Source of the DNA: Candidatus Fukatsuia symbiotica
GTDB lineage: Bacteria; Pseudomonadota; Gammaproteobacteria; Enterobacterales; Enterobacteriaceae
NCBI RefSeq assembly: GCF_003122425.1
Contig: NZ_CP021659.1
Location: 2,760,009-2,824,008 of the forward strand
Reading direction: 5' to 3'
DNA: 64,000 nt
Below, piece after piece: positions 1 to 10,555 of this stretch. The position numbers were made by a program, and so were the translations under genes. Each line of letters begins with the position of its first letter. Within the stretch, counting starts at the first letter, position 1. The notes under the pieces were generated by a model. The model was not told the DNA's origin and searched no databases. It saw only the letters and a list, made by a program, of their open reading frames with translations.

Positions 1-125
1 TCAGCTTCTTCCGGTAGTTCGGTCAATTGATAGCCATGAGTACTGGCTAACAGGTCTACTATTTTTGATGAATCGTATTCGTTCATCTGGCAGCCCCAGG
101 TTTTAATATGCAGTTTTTTTCTCAT
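1..125 (-). CDS. miaB: MiaB, tRNA methylthiotransferase (N-terminal 41 codons only)
   Basis: The gene runs off the left edge. The visible start, [19 protein letters not shown], is close to the N-terminus of E. coli MiaB, including the first conserved cysteine (Cys12) of the MTTase domain, which binds the auxiliary iron-sulfur cluster. MiaB is a radical-SAM enzyme that adds a methylthio group to i6A at position 37 of tRNAs; the i6A substrate is made by MiaA, encoded at 6388-7329. It is divergent from ubiF across about 200 bp, the arrangement found in E. coli. Start taken at the only ATG in this frame, at 125. Confidence 0.93.
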   Translation of the reverse strand, partial: MRKKLHIKTWGCQMNEYDSSKIVDLLASTHGYQLTELPEEA

Positions 126-322
126 TGGGATCTTATCTGCTCCATACTCTTTAAATGAATAAAGGCTTAACTACTTAATTAAACGGCATTGTATTCATTC
201 GCTGCCATCCTGACCAGTGATAACCTGTTAATCGGCAAAAAGTCACCGGAAAGCGCTATTAATGTCAATAACACAAATCCACTGTTTAACGATCAACACA
301 CAAATTTAAAAGTATAACTAGC

Positions 323-1504
323 ATGAATGATGATCAACAAAATTATGATGTAGTCGTAGTGGGCGGTGGAATAGTGGGTGCAGCTGCAGCATTAAACTTA
401 GCACGATGTGGTTGGTCGGTTGCTCTGTTAGAACACAAAGCCCTCTTACCTTTTGATGATAATAGCCCTCCAGATCTGCGGGTATCCGCCATCAATTACA
501 CCACTATTGGTTTGCTAAAGCAGCCAGGAGTATGGGCGCGAGTACAGCAGATGCGTTACGCGCCCTATCGCCGCCTTGAAACTTGGGAATTATCCGGTTC
601 AGAGGTGATTTTTGATGCTGCATTCCTGGCGTTGCCAGAATTGGGTTTCATGGTTGAAAACCGCGTATTACAACTGGCATTGTGGCAACAGATGAAAGAA
701 TGCAATGGCTTGACATTACTCTGTCCAGCAGAATTGAAAAATATGCGAAGAATAGATGATCACTGGCAATTGACGCTGGACAGACCACAACAATTAAAGA
801 CACGTTTAATCATCGGTTCTGATGGCCCCCATTCGCTAGTACGACGTTTAGCGGGTATAGGCACCAGCGGTTGGCAATATCGTCAAGCTTGTATGTTAGT
901 CACAGTGGAAACAGAAACACCACAACAGGAAACCACCTGGCAACAATTTTTTCCATCCGGACCGCGTGCTTTTTTGCCATTGTTTGGTCATTGGGCATCG
1001 TTGGCCTGGTATGATAGTCCGCAACGTATTCGCCAGTTACAAGCGATGCCGCTTTCACAACTCAATCAAGAGATCACCCGCGCTTTTCCAGCACGTCTCG
1101 GCAAAGTCAATGCTATCGCAACGGGATCCTTCCCGCTAACTCGCTGTCATGCGCAACATTACGTTGAATCTGGGTTAGCACTATTGGGTGATGCTGCACA
1201 CACTATTAATCCGCTAGCCGGACAAGGCGTCAACTTAGGCTATAAGGATGTGGATGCATTGATTGATGTGCTTAATCAAGCTCGTGAGCTAACCAGAGCC
1301 TGGTATAGTAAGGAGGTATTGTTACGCTATCAGTATCGACGCAGAAGAGACAATTTGTTAATGCAAAGTGGCATGGATCTTTTTTATACCGCGTTCAGTA
1401 ATAGTTTGCTGCCTGTAAAAATAGTGCGCAACCTGGCACTGATGGCAGCACAGCGAGCCGGTAAGTTGAAAGAGTATGTGCTGAAATATGCCTTAGGTTT
1501 ATGA
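323..1504 (+). CDS. ubiF: UbiF, 3-demethoxyubiquinol 3-hydroxylase
   Basis: FAD-dependent monooxygenase of the UbiH/UbiF/UbiI family, 393 residues (E. coli 391). It carries out the last ring hydroxylation of aerobic ubiquinone synthesis. The N-terminal dinucleotide-binding motif GGGIVG lies near residues 14-19, and the second FAD motif GDAAHTINPLAGQGVN lies in the C-terminal third. The stretch around MQSGMDLFY and the end LKYALGL match UbiF rather than UbiH or UbiI. It faces away from miaB as in E. coli. The next gene, tusE, is convergent and not a usual neighbour, so synteny breaks just after the stop, where a family 2 repeat fragment lies. Confidence 0.93.
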   Translation: MNDDQQNYDVVVVGGGIVGAAAALNLARCGWSVALLEHKALLPFDDNSPPDLRVSAINYTTIGLLKQPGVWARVQQMRYAPYRRLETWELSGSEVIFDAAFLALPELGFMVENRVLQLALWQQMKECNGLTLLCPAELKNMRRIDDHWQLTLDRPQQLKTRLIIGSDGPHSLVRRLAGIGTSGWQYRQACMLVTVETETPQQETTWQQFFPSGPRAFLPLFGHWASLAWYDSPQRIRQLQAMPLSQLNQEITRAFPARLGKVNAIATGSFPLTRCHAQHYVESGLALLGDAAHTINPLAGQGVNLGYKDVDALIDVLNQARELTRAWYSKEVLLRYQYRRRRDNLLMQSGMDLFYTAFSNSLLPVKIVRNLALMAAQRAGKLKEYVLKYALGL

Positions 1505-1511
1505 ATACGCT

Positions 1512-1552
1512 TTGACTTCACATAACGAACAACGGTTTTGCAAGAAGTCCAA
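1512..1552 (+). repeat. Family 2 repeat, right-end fragment
   Basis: Directly after the ubiF stop, reading GGTTTTGCAAGAAGTCCAAT at its end. The same end, with small changes, recurs near 21735, 48199 and 53716 and in inverse orientation near 33926, 34744 and 42431. Only the right end is recognisable here. Confidence 0.7.
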
Positions 1553-1625
1553 TGATAAAATTTTCGATAACACATTGATATTAAAAAATCTTATTAATAA
1601 AAGCAATCGCTCGGACGATAGTGGA

Positions 1626-1955
1626 TCAGATACATTTCACTGGCTTAGGCAATCCGGCAATTTTAGTCGCTTGTTTTGCTGGACCTTTAGGAAATAAGCG
1701 ATACAGGTAACGGCTATTACCTTTTGCTTCACCAAATTTTTGCGCCATAGCAACGACTAGCATACGAATCGCAGGTGAAGTATTATACTTTTGGTAGAAA
1801 TCACGTACAAAGTGCACGATTTCCCAATGTGATTCCGTCAAGACGATACCCTCCCGTTCCGCTAAAAGCGGAGCCAACGTCTCGGACCAATCCGTGCTGT
1901 TTTTTAAATAACCCTGCTCATCAGTATCAATGGATCGACCATCAAATATCAACAT
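1626..1955 (-). CDS. tusE: TusE, sulfurtransferase of the tRNA 2-thiouridine relay
   Basis: DsrC/TusE family protein, 109 residues, the same length as E. coli TusE. TusE takes persulfide sulfur from TusBCD and passes it to MnmA for 2-thiolation of U34 in tRNAs for Lys, Glu and Gln. The penultimate cysteine that carries the sulfur is present in the end KPVKCI, and the FVRDFYQKY and [14 protein letters not shown] segments are typical. It stands alone between two repeat copies. MnmG, encoded at 61730-63619, modifies the same wobble uridine. Confidence 0.93.
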   Translation of the reverse strand: MLIFDGRSIDTDEQGYLKNSTDWSETLAPLLAEREGIVLTESHWEIVHFVRDFYQKYNTSPAIRMLVVAMAQKFGEAKGNSRYLYRLFPKGPAKQATKIAGLPKPVKCI

Positions 1956-2020
1956 ATCGCCTCAGTGGTAACAAAGCTATTACACGCAAAAAGTCTATTG
2001 AATAGGTTTAAACAGATTTT

Positions 2021-2192
2021 AAGAACCTGTCCAAATCTTTTTGAGCGACGCTCAGACGAGGAAAAAATGAGCGAAAAAGCGCGGTTTACCCTTTGTATAC
2101 AACAAAAGGGAGTCAATGAGCGTTTTGAGCGCGCCTTTAACGAATTACTTGACCAAAACACGGCGAGCACAAGAGATTCCAAACAGGTTCAT
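2021..2192 (+). repeat. Family 1 MITE-like repeat, copy 1
   Basis: Begins TAAGAACCTGTCCAAATC and ends AGATTCCAAACAGGTTCATA, an imperfect inverted pair with TA at both borders. The interior carries the GAGCGACGCTC small hairpin and the GAGGAAAAAATGAGCG segment seen in the other copies. This copy has an extra AC-rich stretch in the middle compared with those at 25825 and 36641. It lies downstream of hflC and upstream of tusE. Confidence 0.85.
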
Positions 2193-2198
2193 AAAGAA

Positions 2199-2219
2199 AG
2201 GCTCGTATTAACGAGCCTT
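2199..2219 (-). terminator. Intrinsic terminator of the hflX-hflK-hflC block
   Basis: On the minus strand AAGGCTCGT and ACGAGCCTT pair around a four-base loop and are followed by TTCTTTAT. It begins 20 bp past the hflC stop. Confidence 0.7.
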
Positions 2220-2238
2220 AATAATAACAAACATTACA

Positions 2239-3240
2239 TCATGGACGATTCGTAGATTTTTCCGGCAATTTCATAAAACGAAAGAAATCACTGTCAGGAC
2301 TAAGCACCATCACATCATTAGAGCCAAAGCTTTTTACGTAAGCACGTAGACTCCGGATAAAAGCGTAAAAATCAGGATCTTTACTGAAAGCCTCAGCAAA
2401 CAATCTAGCAGCTTCCGCATCACCTTGACCACGCGTGATACGTGCCTGACGTTCTGCTTCTGCCAGTGTACGTGTCACTTCATAATCAGCGGTTGCTCGC
2501 AGTTTCTCTGCTTCTTCCTGGCCTTGTGAACGATGGCGACGAGCTACTGCCTCACGTTCCGCACGCATGCGCTGGAAAATAGCGTCAGAGACTTCAGCGG
2601 GTAAGTTGATTTGCTTAATCCGTACGTCGACGACTTCGATTCCTAAGGCTGCCATACTATTCGGGTTAACCGCCGGTTGTTTACCACGAGTTTCCCGCTC
2701 GACTCGCGCCGCCGCAATCGCAATCGCATCATCTGCATCAGTAGTGACCATTTCATCATCAACTGTGCCCGTGTTCAAAGCATTACGCACATCAGACGTG
2801 AGCTTACCACGAGAATCAGTCACAATATCCTTTACGTCCAAACGACCAATTTCAGAACGCAGGCGATCACTAAACTTACGTTTTAGCAACACTTCAGCCT
2901 GTGAAACATCTCCACCTCCTGTCGCCAGATAGTAACGGCTGAAATCACTGATACGCCATTTTAAATAGGAATCAACAATGAGATCTTTTTTCTCTTTAGT
3001 AACAAAGCGATCTGCCTGGTTGTCCATAGTTTGAATACGTGCATCCAGTGTTTTCACCGTTTCGATAAGCGGCATTTTAAAATGGAGCCCTGGCACATAA
3101 ACCAACGGCTTATTATCGTTATCACGCAGTACTTTGCCAAAACGCAGTACGATACCGCGTTGACCTTCCTGTACAACAAACACTGACGCGTAAAACGCTA
3201 TCACTACCATAGCGATGATAAGTAAAAAAGGCTTACGCAT
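2239..3240 (-). CDS. hflC: HflC, membrane protease modulator
   Basis: SPFH/prohibitin-family membrane protein, 333 residues (E. coli 334). A single N-terminal membrane segment (residues about 3-24) anchors it with the bulk in the periplasm. The SPFH domain spans about residues 20-200, followed by a long Glu/Ala/Arg-rich helical region. HflC assembles with HflK into a large cage around FtsH and limits its proteolysis. The stop of hflK is 3 bp upstream, so the pair is co-transcribed. The intrinsic terminator at 2199 closes the block. Confidence 0.95.
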   Translation of the reverse strand: MRKPFLLIIAMVVIAFYASVFVVQEGQRGIVLRFGKVLRDNDNKPLVYVPGLHFKMPLIETVKTLDARIQTMDNQADRFVTKEKKDLIVDSYLKWRISDFSRYYLATGGGDVSQAEVLLKRKFSDRLRSEIGRLDVKDIVTDSRGKLTSDVRNALNTGTVDDEMVTTDADDAIAIAAARVERETRGKQPAVNPNSMAALGIEVVDVRIKQINLPAEVSDAIFQRMRAEREAVARRHRSQGQEEAEKLRATADYEVTRTLAEAERQARITRGQGDAEAARLFAEAFSKDPDFYAFIRSLRAYVKSFGSNDVMVLSPDSDFFRFMKLPEKSTNRP

Positions 3241-3243
3241 TGA

Positions 3244-4490
3244 TTATTCTCTCCCTACGCGAATGGGAACGCTACGTTGAACGTTAGCTCGACCTTGATC
3301 CGAGAGACTACCCGTACTGGCGCTTTTTACATCCTTACTTTGACTGCTTTTAGCAGACGAAGGCCGGCTCAGATCAATCAAACTGGTGTTTTTATCGCCA
3401 TCGGCTTTATTTAGTGTTGTCTGCCCACGTAGCATTTGATCCAGGGGAAGTACCATCAAATTCCCTCCCTTATCATTAACCAACACTTTACGGCTATGAC
3501 TTAACACCTTCTCCATAGCATCAATATACAGTCGCTCACGTGTAATTTCAGGTGCGGCCTTATACTCAGGCAACAATTTGGCAAAACCGGCAACTTCACC
3601 TTGTGCTTCTAACACGGTACGTGAAGTGTAAGCTTTAGCATCTTCCAATAGACGCTGAGCTTGACCGTTGGCACGAGGTTGAACCTCGTTGGCGTAGGCC
3701 TCCGCTTCACGAATATACTGTTGTTCGTTTTCACGAGCTGCAATTGCATCGTCAAAAGCTGCTTTTACTTCTTCTGGCGGACGAGCAGCTTGGAAGTTAA
3801 CATCGAGCAAAGTAATCCCCATTTTATAGGGTCGAACAGTTTCTTCCAGGACACGTTGAGTCTCACTACGAACGATGGTACGCCCTTCCGTCAGGATTTT
3901 ATCCATGGTGAATTTCCCGATAACTCCCCGTACAGCACTGTCGGTTGCCTGACGTAAACTGTCGCCAGGATAGACCACACTAAACAGGTAAGCGGCAGGG
4001 TCGGTGACCCGGTACTGAACATTCATTTCAACCCGAACGACATTTTCATCAGAAGTTAACATAACACCGGCTGCCGCTAGCTCTCGTACTGACTCAACAT
4101 TAACCGGAGTGACCTCATCGATAAAAGTGGGTTTCCAATTCAATCCAGGCTGTACGATATGGCTTAATTTCCCCAAACGAGTCACTACACCACGTTCAGC
4201 TTCCCTGATGGTATAAAAACCACTGACTGCCCATATGACAATCATCACTATAGCCACAGTACTGACGATACGGCCAAACCCCAACCCGATACACTGGTAT
4301 TATTACTACCTTTGCCTTTGCCACCGAAATCGCTTAATTTCGTACTCAGCTTACGGAGGATATCGCCAAGATCAGGCGGCTTTTGCTTACTACCACCTTT
4401 ATTATTATTTCCGCTAGAGTTGCCGCTATTATTGCTGCTTCCCCACGGATCGCGGTCCTGTCCGTTATTACCGGGCTGATTCCACGCCAT
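3244..4490 (-). CDS. hflK: HflK, membrane protease modulator (one-base frameshift in the sequence)
   Basis: Partner of HflC in the FtsH-modulating SPFH complex. The N-terminal 60 or so residues (4490 down to about 4300; Gly/Asn-rich, starting MAWNQPGNNGQDRDPWG as in E. coli) and the remainder (from about 4284; membrane segment then SPFH domain) are in different frames. One extra G in the GGGG run at 4279-4282 would join them, giving about 415 residues (E. coli 419). Without it the first frame stops at the TAG just past VLWL. A sequencing undercall is likeliest. A G GGT TTG heptamer of the -1 slippery type sits at the same point, so recoding cannot be dismissed. Confidence 0.9.
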
Positions 4491-4607
4491 GTTTTAGCTC
4501 CATTCTATGATTGGTTTTCTTTAGACCAAGAGTTTGCTCCAAGAGACAAACACTCCATTACACAAAATTTAATCCCACAATAATACACGATTAACCGTCG
4601 CTATGGG

Positions 4608-5903
4608 CTAAACAATATAATCGACTAATTTTTGTTCTTCCTTACACAAACGGCACCACTTGGCCACAGGCATCCGAATTAACATACCAACGTGCCCACT
4701 TTCTTCTATTACCCATTTTTTTTCAATTGATTGCAGTTGGTGTAAACGGCTAAGTAGACGGCCCTCCTCGGGCGGTAATTTCAATTCATACTGTGCTACC
4801 TCACCACTAAGACGCTCGCTCAGCGCTTGAAAGAGCAACGAAATGCCAGCTCCGGTTTGCGCTGAGACCCACACTCGGACGGGTACATTTTCTTCGTTAC
4901 GATCAATACGTGGCATCACTCCAGACAACCTGTCAATTTTATTCATCACTAAGAGTCGAGGAACTTCATCAGCGGTAATTTCCTTTAGCACTACATCAAC
5001 CGCCATCATATTTTCATCAACACGCAGATCCGCAGCATCAACAATATGTAACAATAATGAGGCTTGCCGCGTTTCCTGTAGTGTCGCTTTAAAAGCAACG
5101 ACCAAATCATGCGGCAAATGCCGGATAAAACCAACGGTATCCGCCAATACGGTCTCCCCCACATCCGTCACGTTGATGCAGCGCAAGGTAGGATCGAGAG
5201 TAGCAAAGAGCTGGTCAGCCGTATAGACATCGGCTGCCGTCATTCGATTAAATAAACTAGATTTACCCGCGTTAGTGTAACCGATTAGCGAAACTGTAGG
5301 AACTTGCGCTCTGCTACGTGCCCGCCTCCCCTGTTCACGCTGTTTTGCTACCCGTTCCAGCCGACCTAGAATCAAACTGATACGGTCACGTAATAAACGA
5401 CGGTCAGTTTCCAGCTGAGTTTCACCAGGCCCTCTTAACCCTATGCCCCCTTTCTGACGTTCCAAATGCGTCCAACCACGTACCAATCTAGTGGCAATAT
5501 GACGTAATTGCGCCAATTCAACTTGCAACTTACCTTCATGAGTACGGGCACGTTGAGCAAAAATATCTAAAATCAAACCGGTTCGATCAATCACTCGACA
5601 TGCACACAAACGTTCCAGATTTCTTTCTTGCGCAGCAGAAAGAACATGATCAAACAGTACAACAGATGCCCCCGTCGTTTTGACAACAGCGGCGATTTCT
5701 TCGGCTTTACCCTTACCAACGAAATACTTTACATGGGGAAATTGGCGACTACCCGTGATAACGCTCACCGCCTCAACCCCCGCTGAAGAGACCAGTGATT
5801 CGAACTCGCGCAAATCTTCTGTATCTTTATCTTTTTTTTGAGAAAAAAAGATATGCACCAGGATAGCCCGATCCCCTACTTCATAACGGTCAAACAAGTG
5901 CAC
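4608..5903 (-). CDS. hflX: HflX, ribosome-splitting GTPase
   Basis: 431 residues (E. coli 426). The N-terminal HflX domain (about 20-195) ends in the conserved GGIGLRGPGETQLETDRR loop. The GTPase domain follows with G1 GYTNAGKSS (208-216), G3 DTVGF (255-259) and G4 NKID (321-324). HflX binds 50S and splits stalled or heat-damaged ribosomes. It sits between hfq and hflK as in E. coli, transcribed in the same direction. The C-terminal region ends in a basic, Cys-containing tail. Confidence 0.95.
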   Translation of the reverse strand: MHLFDRYEVGDRAILVHIFFSQKKDKDTEDLREFESLVSSAGVEAVSVITGSRQFPHVKYFVGKGKAEEIAAVVKTTGASVVLFDHVLSAAQERNLERLCACRVIDRTGLILDIFAQRARTHEGKLQVELAQLRHIATRLVRGWTHLERQKGGIGLRGPGETQLETDRRLLRDRISLILGRLERVAKQREQGRRARSRAQVPTVSLIGYTNAGKSSLFNRMTAADVYTADQLFATLDPTLRCINVTDVGETVLADTVGFIRHLPHDLVVAFKATLQETRQASLLLHIVDAADLRVDENMMAVDVVLKEITADEVPRLLVMNKIDRLSGVMPRIDRNEENVPVRVWVSAQTGAGISLLFQALSERLSGEVAQYELKLPPEEGRLLSRLHQLQSIEKKWVIEESGHVGMLIRMPVAKWCRLCKEEQKLVDYIV

Positions 5904-6004
5904 AACCTCTCAAGCGGATAAAAGTAGCTAGCTTGGAAAACATAAAGTTATATTTTCTATACTGTTTTCCATCCTCGTTCACCAACCAGGCGTGTTATTC
6001 AGCA

Positions 6005-6274
6005 TCATCGTTTTTCGGCCGCTGTTGCTGCAGCAGAAACGGTAGGATTATTATCCTTATGGAGTGACACCTGACGATCGGGCACGACAGTAGAAATAGC
6101 ATGTTTGTAGACCATTTGGTTCACCTTACTTCTTAACACGATAGCAAACTGGTCAAAAGACTCAATCTGTCCCTGAAGTTTAATACCATTCACCAAATAA
6201 ATAGAAACCGAAACCCTTTCACGACGTAACGCGTTTAGGAAAGGATCTTGTAAAGATTGTCCCTTATTAGCCAT
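6005..6274 (-). CDS. hfq: Hfq, RNA chaperone (short C-terminal tail)
   Basis: 89 residues against 102 in E. coli. The Sm fold (about residues 7-66) is intact: [21 protein letters not shown] start, Sm1 around [21 protein letters not shown], and Sm2 motif YKHAIS. Hfq hexamers pair small RNAs with mRNAs. The tail after VVPDRQ is short and Ala-rich, and lacks the acidic tip (DSEETE) of the E. coli protein, which is known to help displace RNA from the core. Flanked by miaA and hflX as usual; the start has an AAGGAAAAG ribosome site. Confidence 0.95.
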   Translation of the reverse strand: MANKGQSLQDPFLNALRRERVSVSIYLVNGIKLQGQIESFDQFAIVLRSKVNQMVYKHAISTVVPDRQVSLHKDNNPTVSAAATAAEKR

Positions 6275-6387
6275 CCCATCTTTTCCTTATTATTTGTTGT
6301 TTTTAAGTAAGCAACTAGTGGCTCGAAAAGAAACTACGTAAAAATTTTCGCCCTGACATTTTGAGCGATTGTACACAATAGCTCATG

Positions 6388-7329
6388 CTATATACTAACA
6401 ACTTGTATTATAGAATCTAAAGTTTGCTGTGGTTTATCACTATCGAACCACTGAACAGCATTCCAACCCCGTAGCCAGGTTATTTGACGTTTTGCGAGTT
6501 GACGTGTCGCACAAATTCCGCGGTAAACCATGTCATCATAGCCATAATCACCGGCGAAGTAAGACCACATATGGCGATAACCAACACAGCGCATGGATGG
6601 CATATCCTTATGTAAATCCCCACGATCAAAGAGCGCCTTAACCTCTGCTTCAAATCCAGCATCCAGCATATGATGAAAACGAGATTCGATCCGCTGGTGC
6701 AAAAAATCACGATGCACAGGCACAATTGCAAATTGATAAACCCTGTACGGCAAAGTTTCACCGGAAGTTTTCATCAATTCCGTTAAAGTGTTACCCGAAA
6801 TAAGAAAAACTTCCAGTGCCCTGATGAGTCTTTGAGGATCATTTGGATGAATTCGTTGCGCTGCAAGCGGATCCACACTCGCTAACTGCTGGTGTAAAGC
6901 TTCCCATCCCAATTTTACCGCTTGCTGCTCAAGTTGCTGACGTATCACAGGATCTGCTGAGGGTAAGGGTGATAAGCCCTCCAAAAGGGCTTTGAAATAT
7001 AGCATGGTGCCACCTACCAGTAATGGAATACGCCCGGTAGCGCTGATTTCAGCCATTTCTTTCAATGCGTCTCGACGAAAATTTGCGACAGAATAAGACT
7101 CGGCTGGATCACAAACATCAATCAAGCGGTGCGGAGTCAGTGCTAATTCTTGAGCACTGGGCTTCGCAGTGCCAATATCCATGCCACGGTAAATTAGTGC
7201 AGAATCGACACTGATCAATTCTACCGGCAAATATTGCCGCAATGCTATTGATAACACCGTCTTACCAGAAGCAGTCGGCCCCATAATAAAGATTGCACTG
7301 GGGCGGGTTACATTCTCAATTTTGTTCAT
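6388..7329 (-). CDS. miaA: MiaA, tRNA dimethylallyltransferase
   Basis: 313 residues (E. coli 316). It transfers dimethylallyl from DMAPP to A37 of tRNAs reading UNN codons; MiaB then adds the methylthio group. P-loop GPTASGKT at residues 17-24, the [21 protein letters not shown] substrate-binding stretch, and the [15 protein letters not shown] tRNA-binding helix are all present. The ATG at 7329 is chosen because [14 protein letters not shown] aligns with known MiaA starts; an open frame extends further upstream. It overlaps the end of mutL by 14 bp, which implies translational coupling. Confidence 0.95.
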   Translation of the reverse strand: MNKIENVTRPSAIFIMGPTASGKTVLSIALRQYLPVELISVDSALIYRGMDIGTAKPSAQELALTPHRLIDVCDPAESYSVANFRRDALKEMAEISATGRIPLLVGGTMLYFKALLEGLSPLPSADPVIRQQLEQQAVKLGWEALHQQLASVDPLAAQRIHPNDPQRLIRALEVFLISGNTLTELMKTSGETLPYRVYQFAIVPVHRDFLHQRIESRFHHMLDAGFEAEVKALFDRGDLHKDMPSMRCVGYRHMWSYFAGDYGYDDMVYRGICATRQLAKRQITWLRGWNAVQWFDSDKPQQTLDSIIQVVSI

Positions 7330-9124
7330 GTAGTAACATTGCCAATGTAGACTGTATATCAATAAATTGTAAAAGTTCTGCTGGCGGAGATCGCACCAGA
7401 TGAGGGCAAAGACGTTCAACATCAGTCAATAACTGTATCGCTTGTGAAACATTCCACATCTTATGCTCACTGCTAAGATGCCTAGCAATCCACGTAGCCA
7501 GTACTTCTGACGATATTTTATCCTGCTTAGACAAATAGATTAACAATTCTGGTATCAATTTTTGTAAATTTTGGTCACGTAACGGTAACGATACCGCATG
7601 TAAAGTCACTCGATTTTGCGTGATCGTCAGCTCAATTCCCATCATGGACAGTAAATTTTTATGGTGCTGATATGCCATGATTTCGGTTTTATCCAGATTA
7701 AGCTTTAACGGAATGAGCAAAGGCTGTGCCCGTAATGCCTGTGGCAGTCGGTTAAGCTGTGTTTGTTTCAAGCAACGCTCAGCCACCGATAAAGCCAACA
7801 ATGCGATTCTCTGATCACTATACTCAATTAACGCATAGCAGGGCAGAAAAATGCTGAGCACCCGACCAAAACTATGACAAGAACTATTACGGTTAACACC
7901 ATGATGATTAGCATAGACGGCTCCCCATTGCTCCCGCGCAACCAATTTATCGCTATCAGTATGCTGATGGGGTTCTTTAAGCGATTCTGGTTGTGCGTAT
8001 TTATTCAATCCAGCAGAAACACGAGTTTTAGGCTGCCAGCCAGGTGTTTCTAACGCAGTGTCGATACTCAACACAGGTTGAGTGCCAGATTGCAGAACCT
8101 CTAATGGTAGATCTCCCTGTTGTCGAGCCTTATGTTGCAAAACTGCAGTGACAGCCTGATAAATAAAATCATGCACCAGCCTGGCTTGATGGAATCGCAC
8201 CTCTTGTTTTGCCGGATGCACATTGACATCGACCTGATGGGGATCGAGGTCCAGATAGAGCACATAAGAGGGTTGCTGACCATCTTTTAATAAATCCTGA
8301 TAAGCTTGGCGGATGGCATGGTTTATCACTCGATCACGCATCATGCGCTTATTAACATAACAATATTGTATTTCATTCAAGGAACGTTTGACGGCAGGAT
8401 CCACCACCCAGCCACCAATAGCCAAGTCGCCATGCTGCCACGAAATGGCTAACGCATGTTGTAAAAATGCCGCACCACAGATACTCGCTAATCGACGCTC
8501 ATATTGTGATGGATCGAGGGCAGATCGATACTGACGTATCAACTTATCATTATGACCAAGATTGATGGTAACATCGAAGCGTGCCAGGGCAATACGCCGA
8601 ACTACTTCATCAATATGACCAAATTCGGTTTTTTCCGTGCGCATGAATTTGCGACGCGCCGGCGTATTATAAAACAAATCTAATACCTCAAGCGTACTAC
8701 CGACCGGATGAGCAGCTGGTTTGATAGTCACCGCCATATCACGTCCTTCCACATAAGACTGCCAGGCCTCTGCTTGTTTAGCCGTACGTGAAGTTAACAT
8801 CAAGCGGGATACCGAACTAATACTAGCCAGTGCCTCACCACGAAACCCCATACTAAGAATGGTTTCCAGATCTTCCAATGAACGTATTTTACTCGTGGCG
8901 TGTCGAGCCAATGCCAACGACAGTTCTTCTTTAGCAATGCCACAACCATTATCTCGAATACGAATAAGTTTCGTGCCACCACGTTCGATATCGATGTCAA
9001 TGCGCGTCGCACCCGCATCCAAACTGTTTTCTAGTAACTCTTTGACTACCGATGCAGGTCGTTCCACCACCTCTCCTGCAGCGATCTGATTAGCAAGTTG
9101 TGGTGGTAATATCTGAATCGGCAT
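7316..9124 (-). CDS. mutL: MutL, mismatch repair ATPase
   Basis: 602 residues (E. coli 615). GHL ATPase motifs are complete: [30 protein letters not shown] and [10 protein letters not shown] in the first 100 residues, then the transducer domain to about 335, a variable linker, and the C-terminal dimerisation domain. MutL links MutS mismatch recognition to MutH, which is encoded at 18356-19048. The second of two adjacent ATGs is chosen because the GGA of the ribosome site is six bases from it. The family 1 fragment at 9149 separates it from amiB. Confidence 0.95.
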   Translation of the reverse strand: MPIQILPPQLANQIAAGEVVERPASVVKELLENSLDAGATRIDIDIERGGTKLIRIRDNGCGIAKEELSLALARHATSKIRSLEDLETILSMGFRGEALASISSVSRLMLTSRTAKQAEAWQSYVEGRDMAVTIKPAAHPVGSTLEVLDLFYNTPARRKFMRTEKTEFGHIDEVVRRIALARFDVTINLGHNDKLIRQYRSALDPSQYERRLASICGAAFLQHALAISWQHGDLAIGGWVVDPAVKRSLNEIQYCYVNKRMMRDRVINHAIRQAYQDLLKDGQQPSYVLYLDLDPHQVDVNVHPAKQEVRFHQARLVHDFIYQAVTAVLQHKARQQGDLPLEVLQSGTQPVLSIDTALETPGWQPKTRVSAGLNKYAQPESLKEPHQHTDSDKLVAREQWGAVYANHHGVNRNSSCHSFGRVLSIFLPCYALIEYSDQRIALLALSVAERCLKQTQLNRLPQALRAQPLLIPLKLNLDKTEIMAYQHHKNLLSMMGIELTITQNRVTLHAVSLPLRDQNLQKLIPELLIYLSKQDKISSEVLATWIARHLSSEHKMWNVSQAIQLLTDVERLCPHLVRSPPAELLQFIDIQSTLAMLLHEQN

Positions 9125-9148
9125 CATCGTTCCTTTTGCTAATGTATG

Positions 9149-9206
9149 TTAGAGCCTATCCGAAATCTGTTGCCATCGCTGATACTTCATCAAAAATGCG
9201 CTCATC
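9149..9206 (-). repeat. Family 1 repeat, partial copy between amiB and mutL
   Basis: Reads AGAGCCTATCCGAAATCT, then CGCTGATACTTCATCAAAAA, then CGCTCAT. This is the inverse of the right half of family 1 in its shorter subtype (compare GACGAAGTATCAGCGAGCAC at 17440). The other half is missing. Confidence 0.65.
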
Positions 9207-9220
9207 ATTACCAGGGATCT

Positions 9221-10555
9221 TCAACGTCGAGTCGGCGAAACCTGTAACGGGTGCGCCAAAAAATAATTGCGTAAACCTTGATAAATCGCCTGAGCAATTT
9301 TACCCTGGTACTCATCACTACCAAGCAACCGTTCTTCCATGCTATTGCTAATAAAGCCGGTTTCCACCAATACCGAAGGAATATCGGGTGAACGTAATAC
9401 CCCAAGGCTGGCATGTTCAGGTTCAACTTTATGAATGGAGCCAACACGTTTCAATTCACGTAGCATACTAGCCGCGATGGCATAACCAACACGCTGAGAA
9501 TGACCAAATTGCAAATCTAACACTGCTTTGCTTAGGTACGGATCGGCTGAAGGACTAGCTAGCAGATCACCCGCACCACCAAGCAGCTCCGACTGTTTTT
9601 CGTGTTGTTCCAACCAATTACCAAGTTCACTGTTAGCACGGCGATTAGATAACACCCAAACTGACGCGCCCCTCGCGCGGCGGTTTGGGGCAGCATCGGC
9701 GTGAATAGACACCAATACATTAGCCTTTTGTTTACGTGCTACATCAGAACGCCCCATTACCGAGAGGAAATAATCGCCATTACGGGTTAATACCGGTTTA
9801 AACAACGGATCGTTATCGAGTAAAGCCGCTAATTTACGTGCAACACTAATAGTAACATGCCTCTCTTGCAAACCATTTTGACCAACAGCACCTGGATCTT
9901 GGCCACCATGTCCGGCATCGATGGCAACAATAACCAAACCGCTAGCGCCACGATTACTGACAGATGAACCTGCCGTTTTCACCGTACGGGCTGATCCTGT
10001 GGTCATCATTCCAGTAGTCGTAACACCTGTAGTAACAGTGCCGACACTATTCTTGCCGATCCCTACTGGCTGATTATTAAATGGATTATTACTCTCGCTA
10101 GAGGATTTAGGTTGCAGCATAGATGCTATTTCACGAGCTGGTGTCTTTCCTTCAGCGATCAGGGTGAAAATCACCTGATACACGTTGCCCGCTTGCTTAG
10201 CGAGCACATTGGTTTTCACTTTTCGCGTCAAATCAAATACTAGACGAGTACTTTGTGTGTCTCGGGGTTGACTAGAACGAATTTTTTTTAACAGATGAGG
10301 TTCACGGAACGCCAAAGGTAAACCTGAAACAGTGCCACTTTGCCGAACATCCAGCACCAATCGCTCAGGATCCTGTAACAGAAAAAAATCATACACTGGG
10401 CGTTGATCAAAACTCAGTATCACTTTGCTCTCAGTAAACCCGTTACTAACGTTGATATCGGTTAATTTCATCGCCCAAGAAAAAACGGGGACGACCAAAA
10501 CGCAAAAAATAGCAACAAACAAAAGGGGAACACTGTAACGCCAGTTAAATATCAT
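9221..10555 (-). CDS. amiB: AmiB, N-acetylmuramoyl-L-alanine amidase
   Basis: 444 residues (E. coli 445). A signal peptide covers about residues 1-28. An AMIN septal-targeting domain follows (about 30-135), then a Thr/Ser-rich linker (about 150-205, with TTG-type repeats) and the zinc amidase domain. Zinc and catalytic residues are visible as His216 ([11 protein letters not shown]), Glu231 (LQERHVT), His285 (VSIHADA) and Glu398 (VLVETGF). AmiB cleaves septal peptidoglycan in the periplasm under EnvC/FtsEX control. Its start overlaps the end of tsaE by 11 bp. Confidence 0.94.
   Translation of the reverse strand: MIFNWRYSVPLLFVAIFCVLVVPVFSWAMKLTDINVSNGFTESKVILSFDQRPVYDFFLLQDPERLVLDVRQSGTVSGLPLAFREPHLLKKIRSSQPRDTQSTRLVFDLTRKVKTNVLAKQAGNVYQVIFTLIAEGKTPAREIASMLQPKSSSESNNPFNNQPVGIGKNSVGTVTTGVTTTGMMTTGSARTVKTAGSSVSNRGASGLVIVAIDAGHGGQDPGAVGQNGLQERHVTISVARKLAALLDNDPLFKPVLTRNGDYFLSVMGRSDVARKQKANVLVSIHADAAPNRRARGASVWVLSNRRANSELGNWLEQHEKQSELLGGAGDLLASPSADPYLSKAVLDLQFGHSQRVGYAIAASMLRELKRVGSIHKVEPEHASLGVLRSPDIPSVLVETGFISNSMEERLLGSDEYQGKIAQAIYQGLRNYFLAHPLQVSPTRR

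Noticed and set aside
2065..2255. Small proteins encoded by family 1 repeats (frames containing FEQVLR-like ends)
   Set aside because: Frames differ or are broken between copies; no conserved start or ribosome site.
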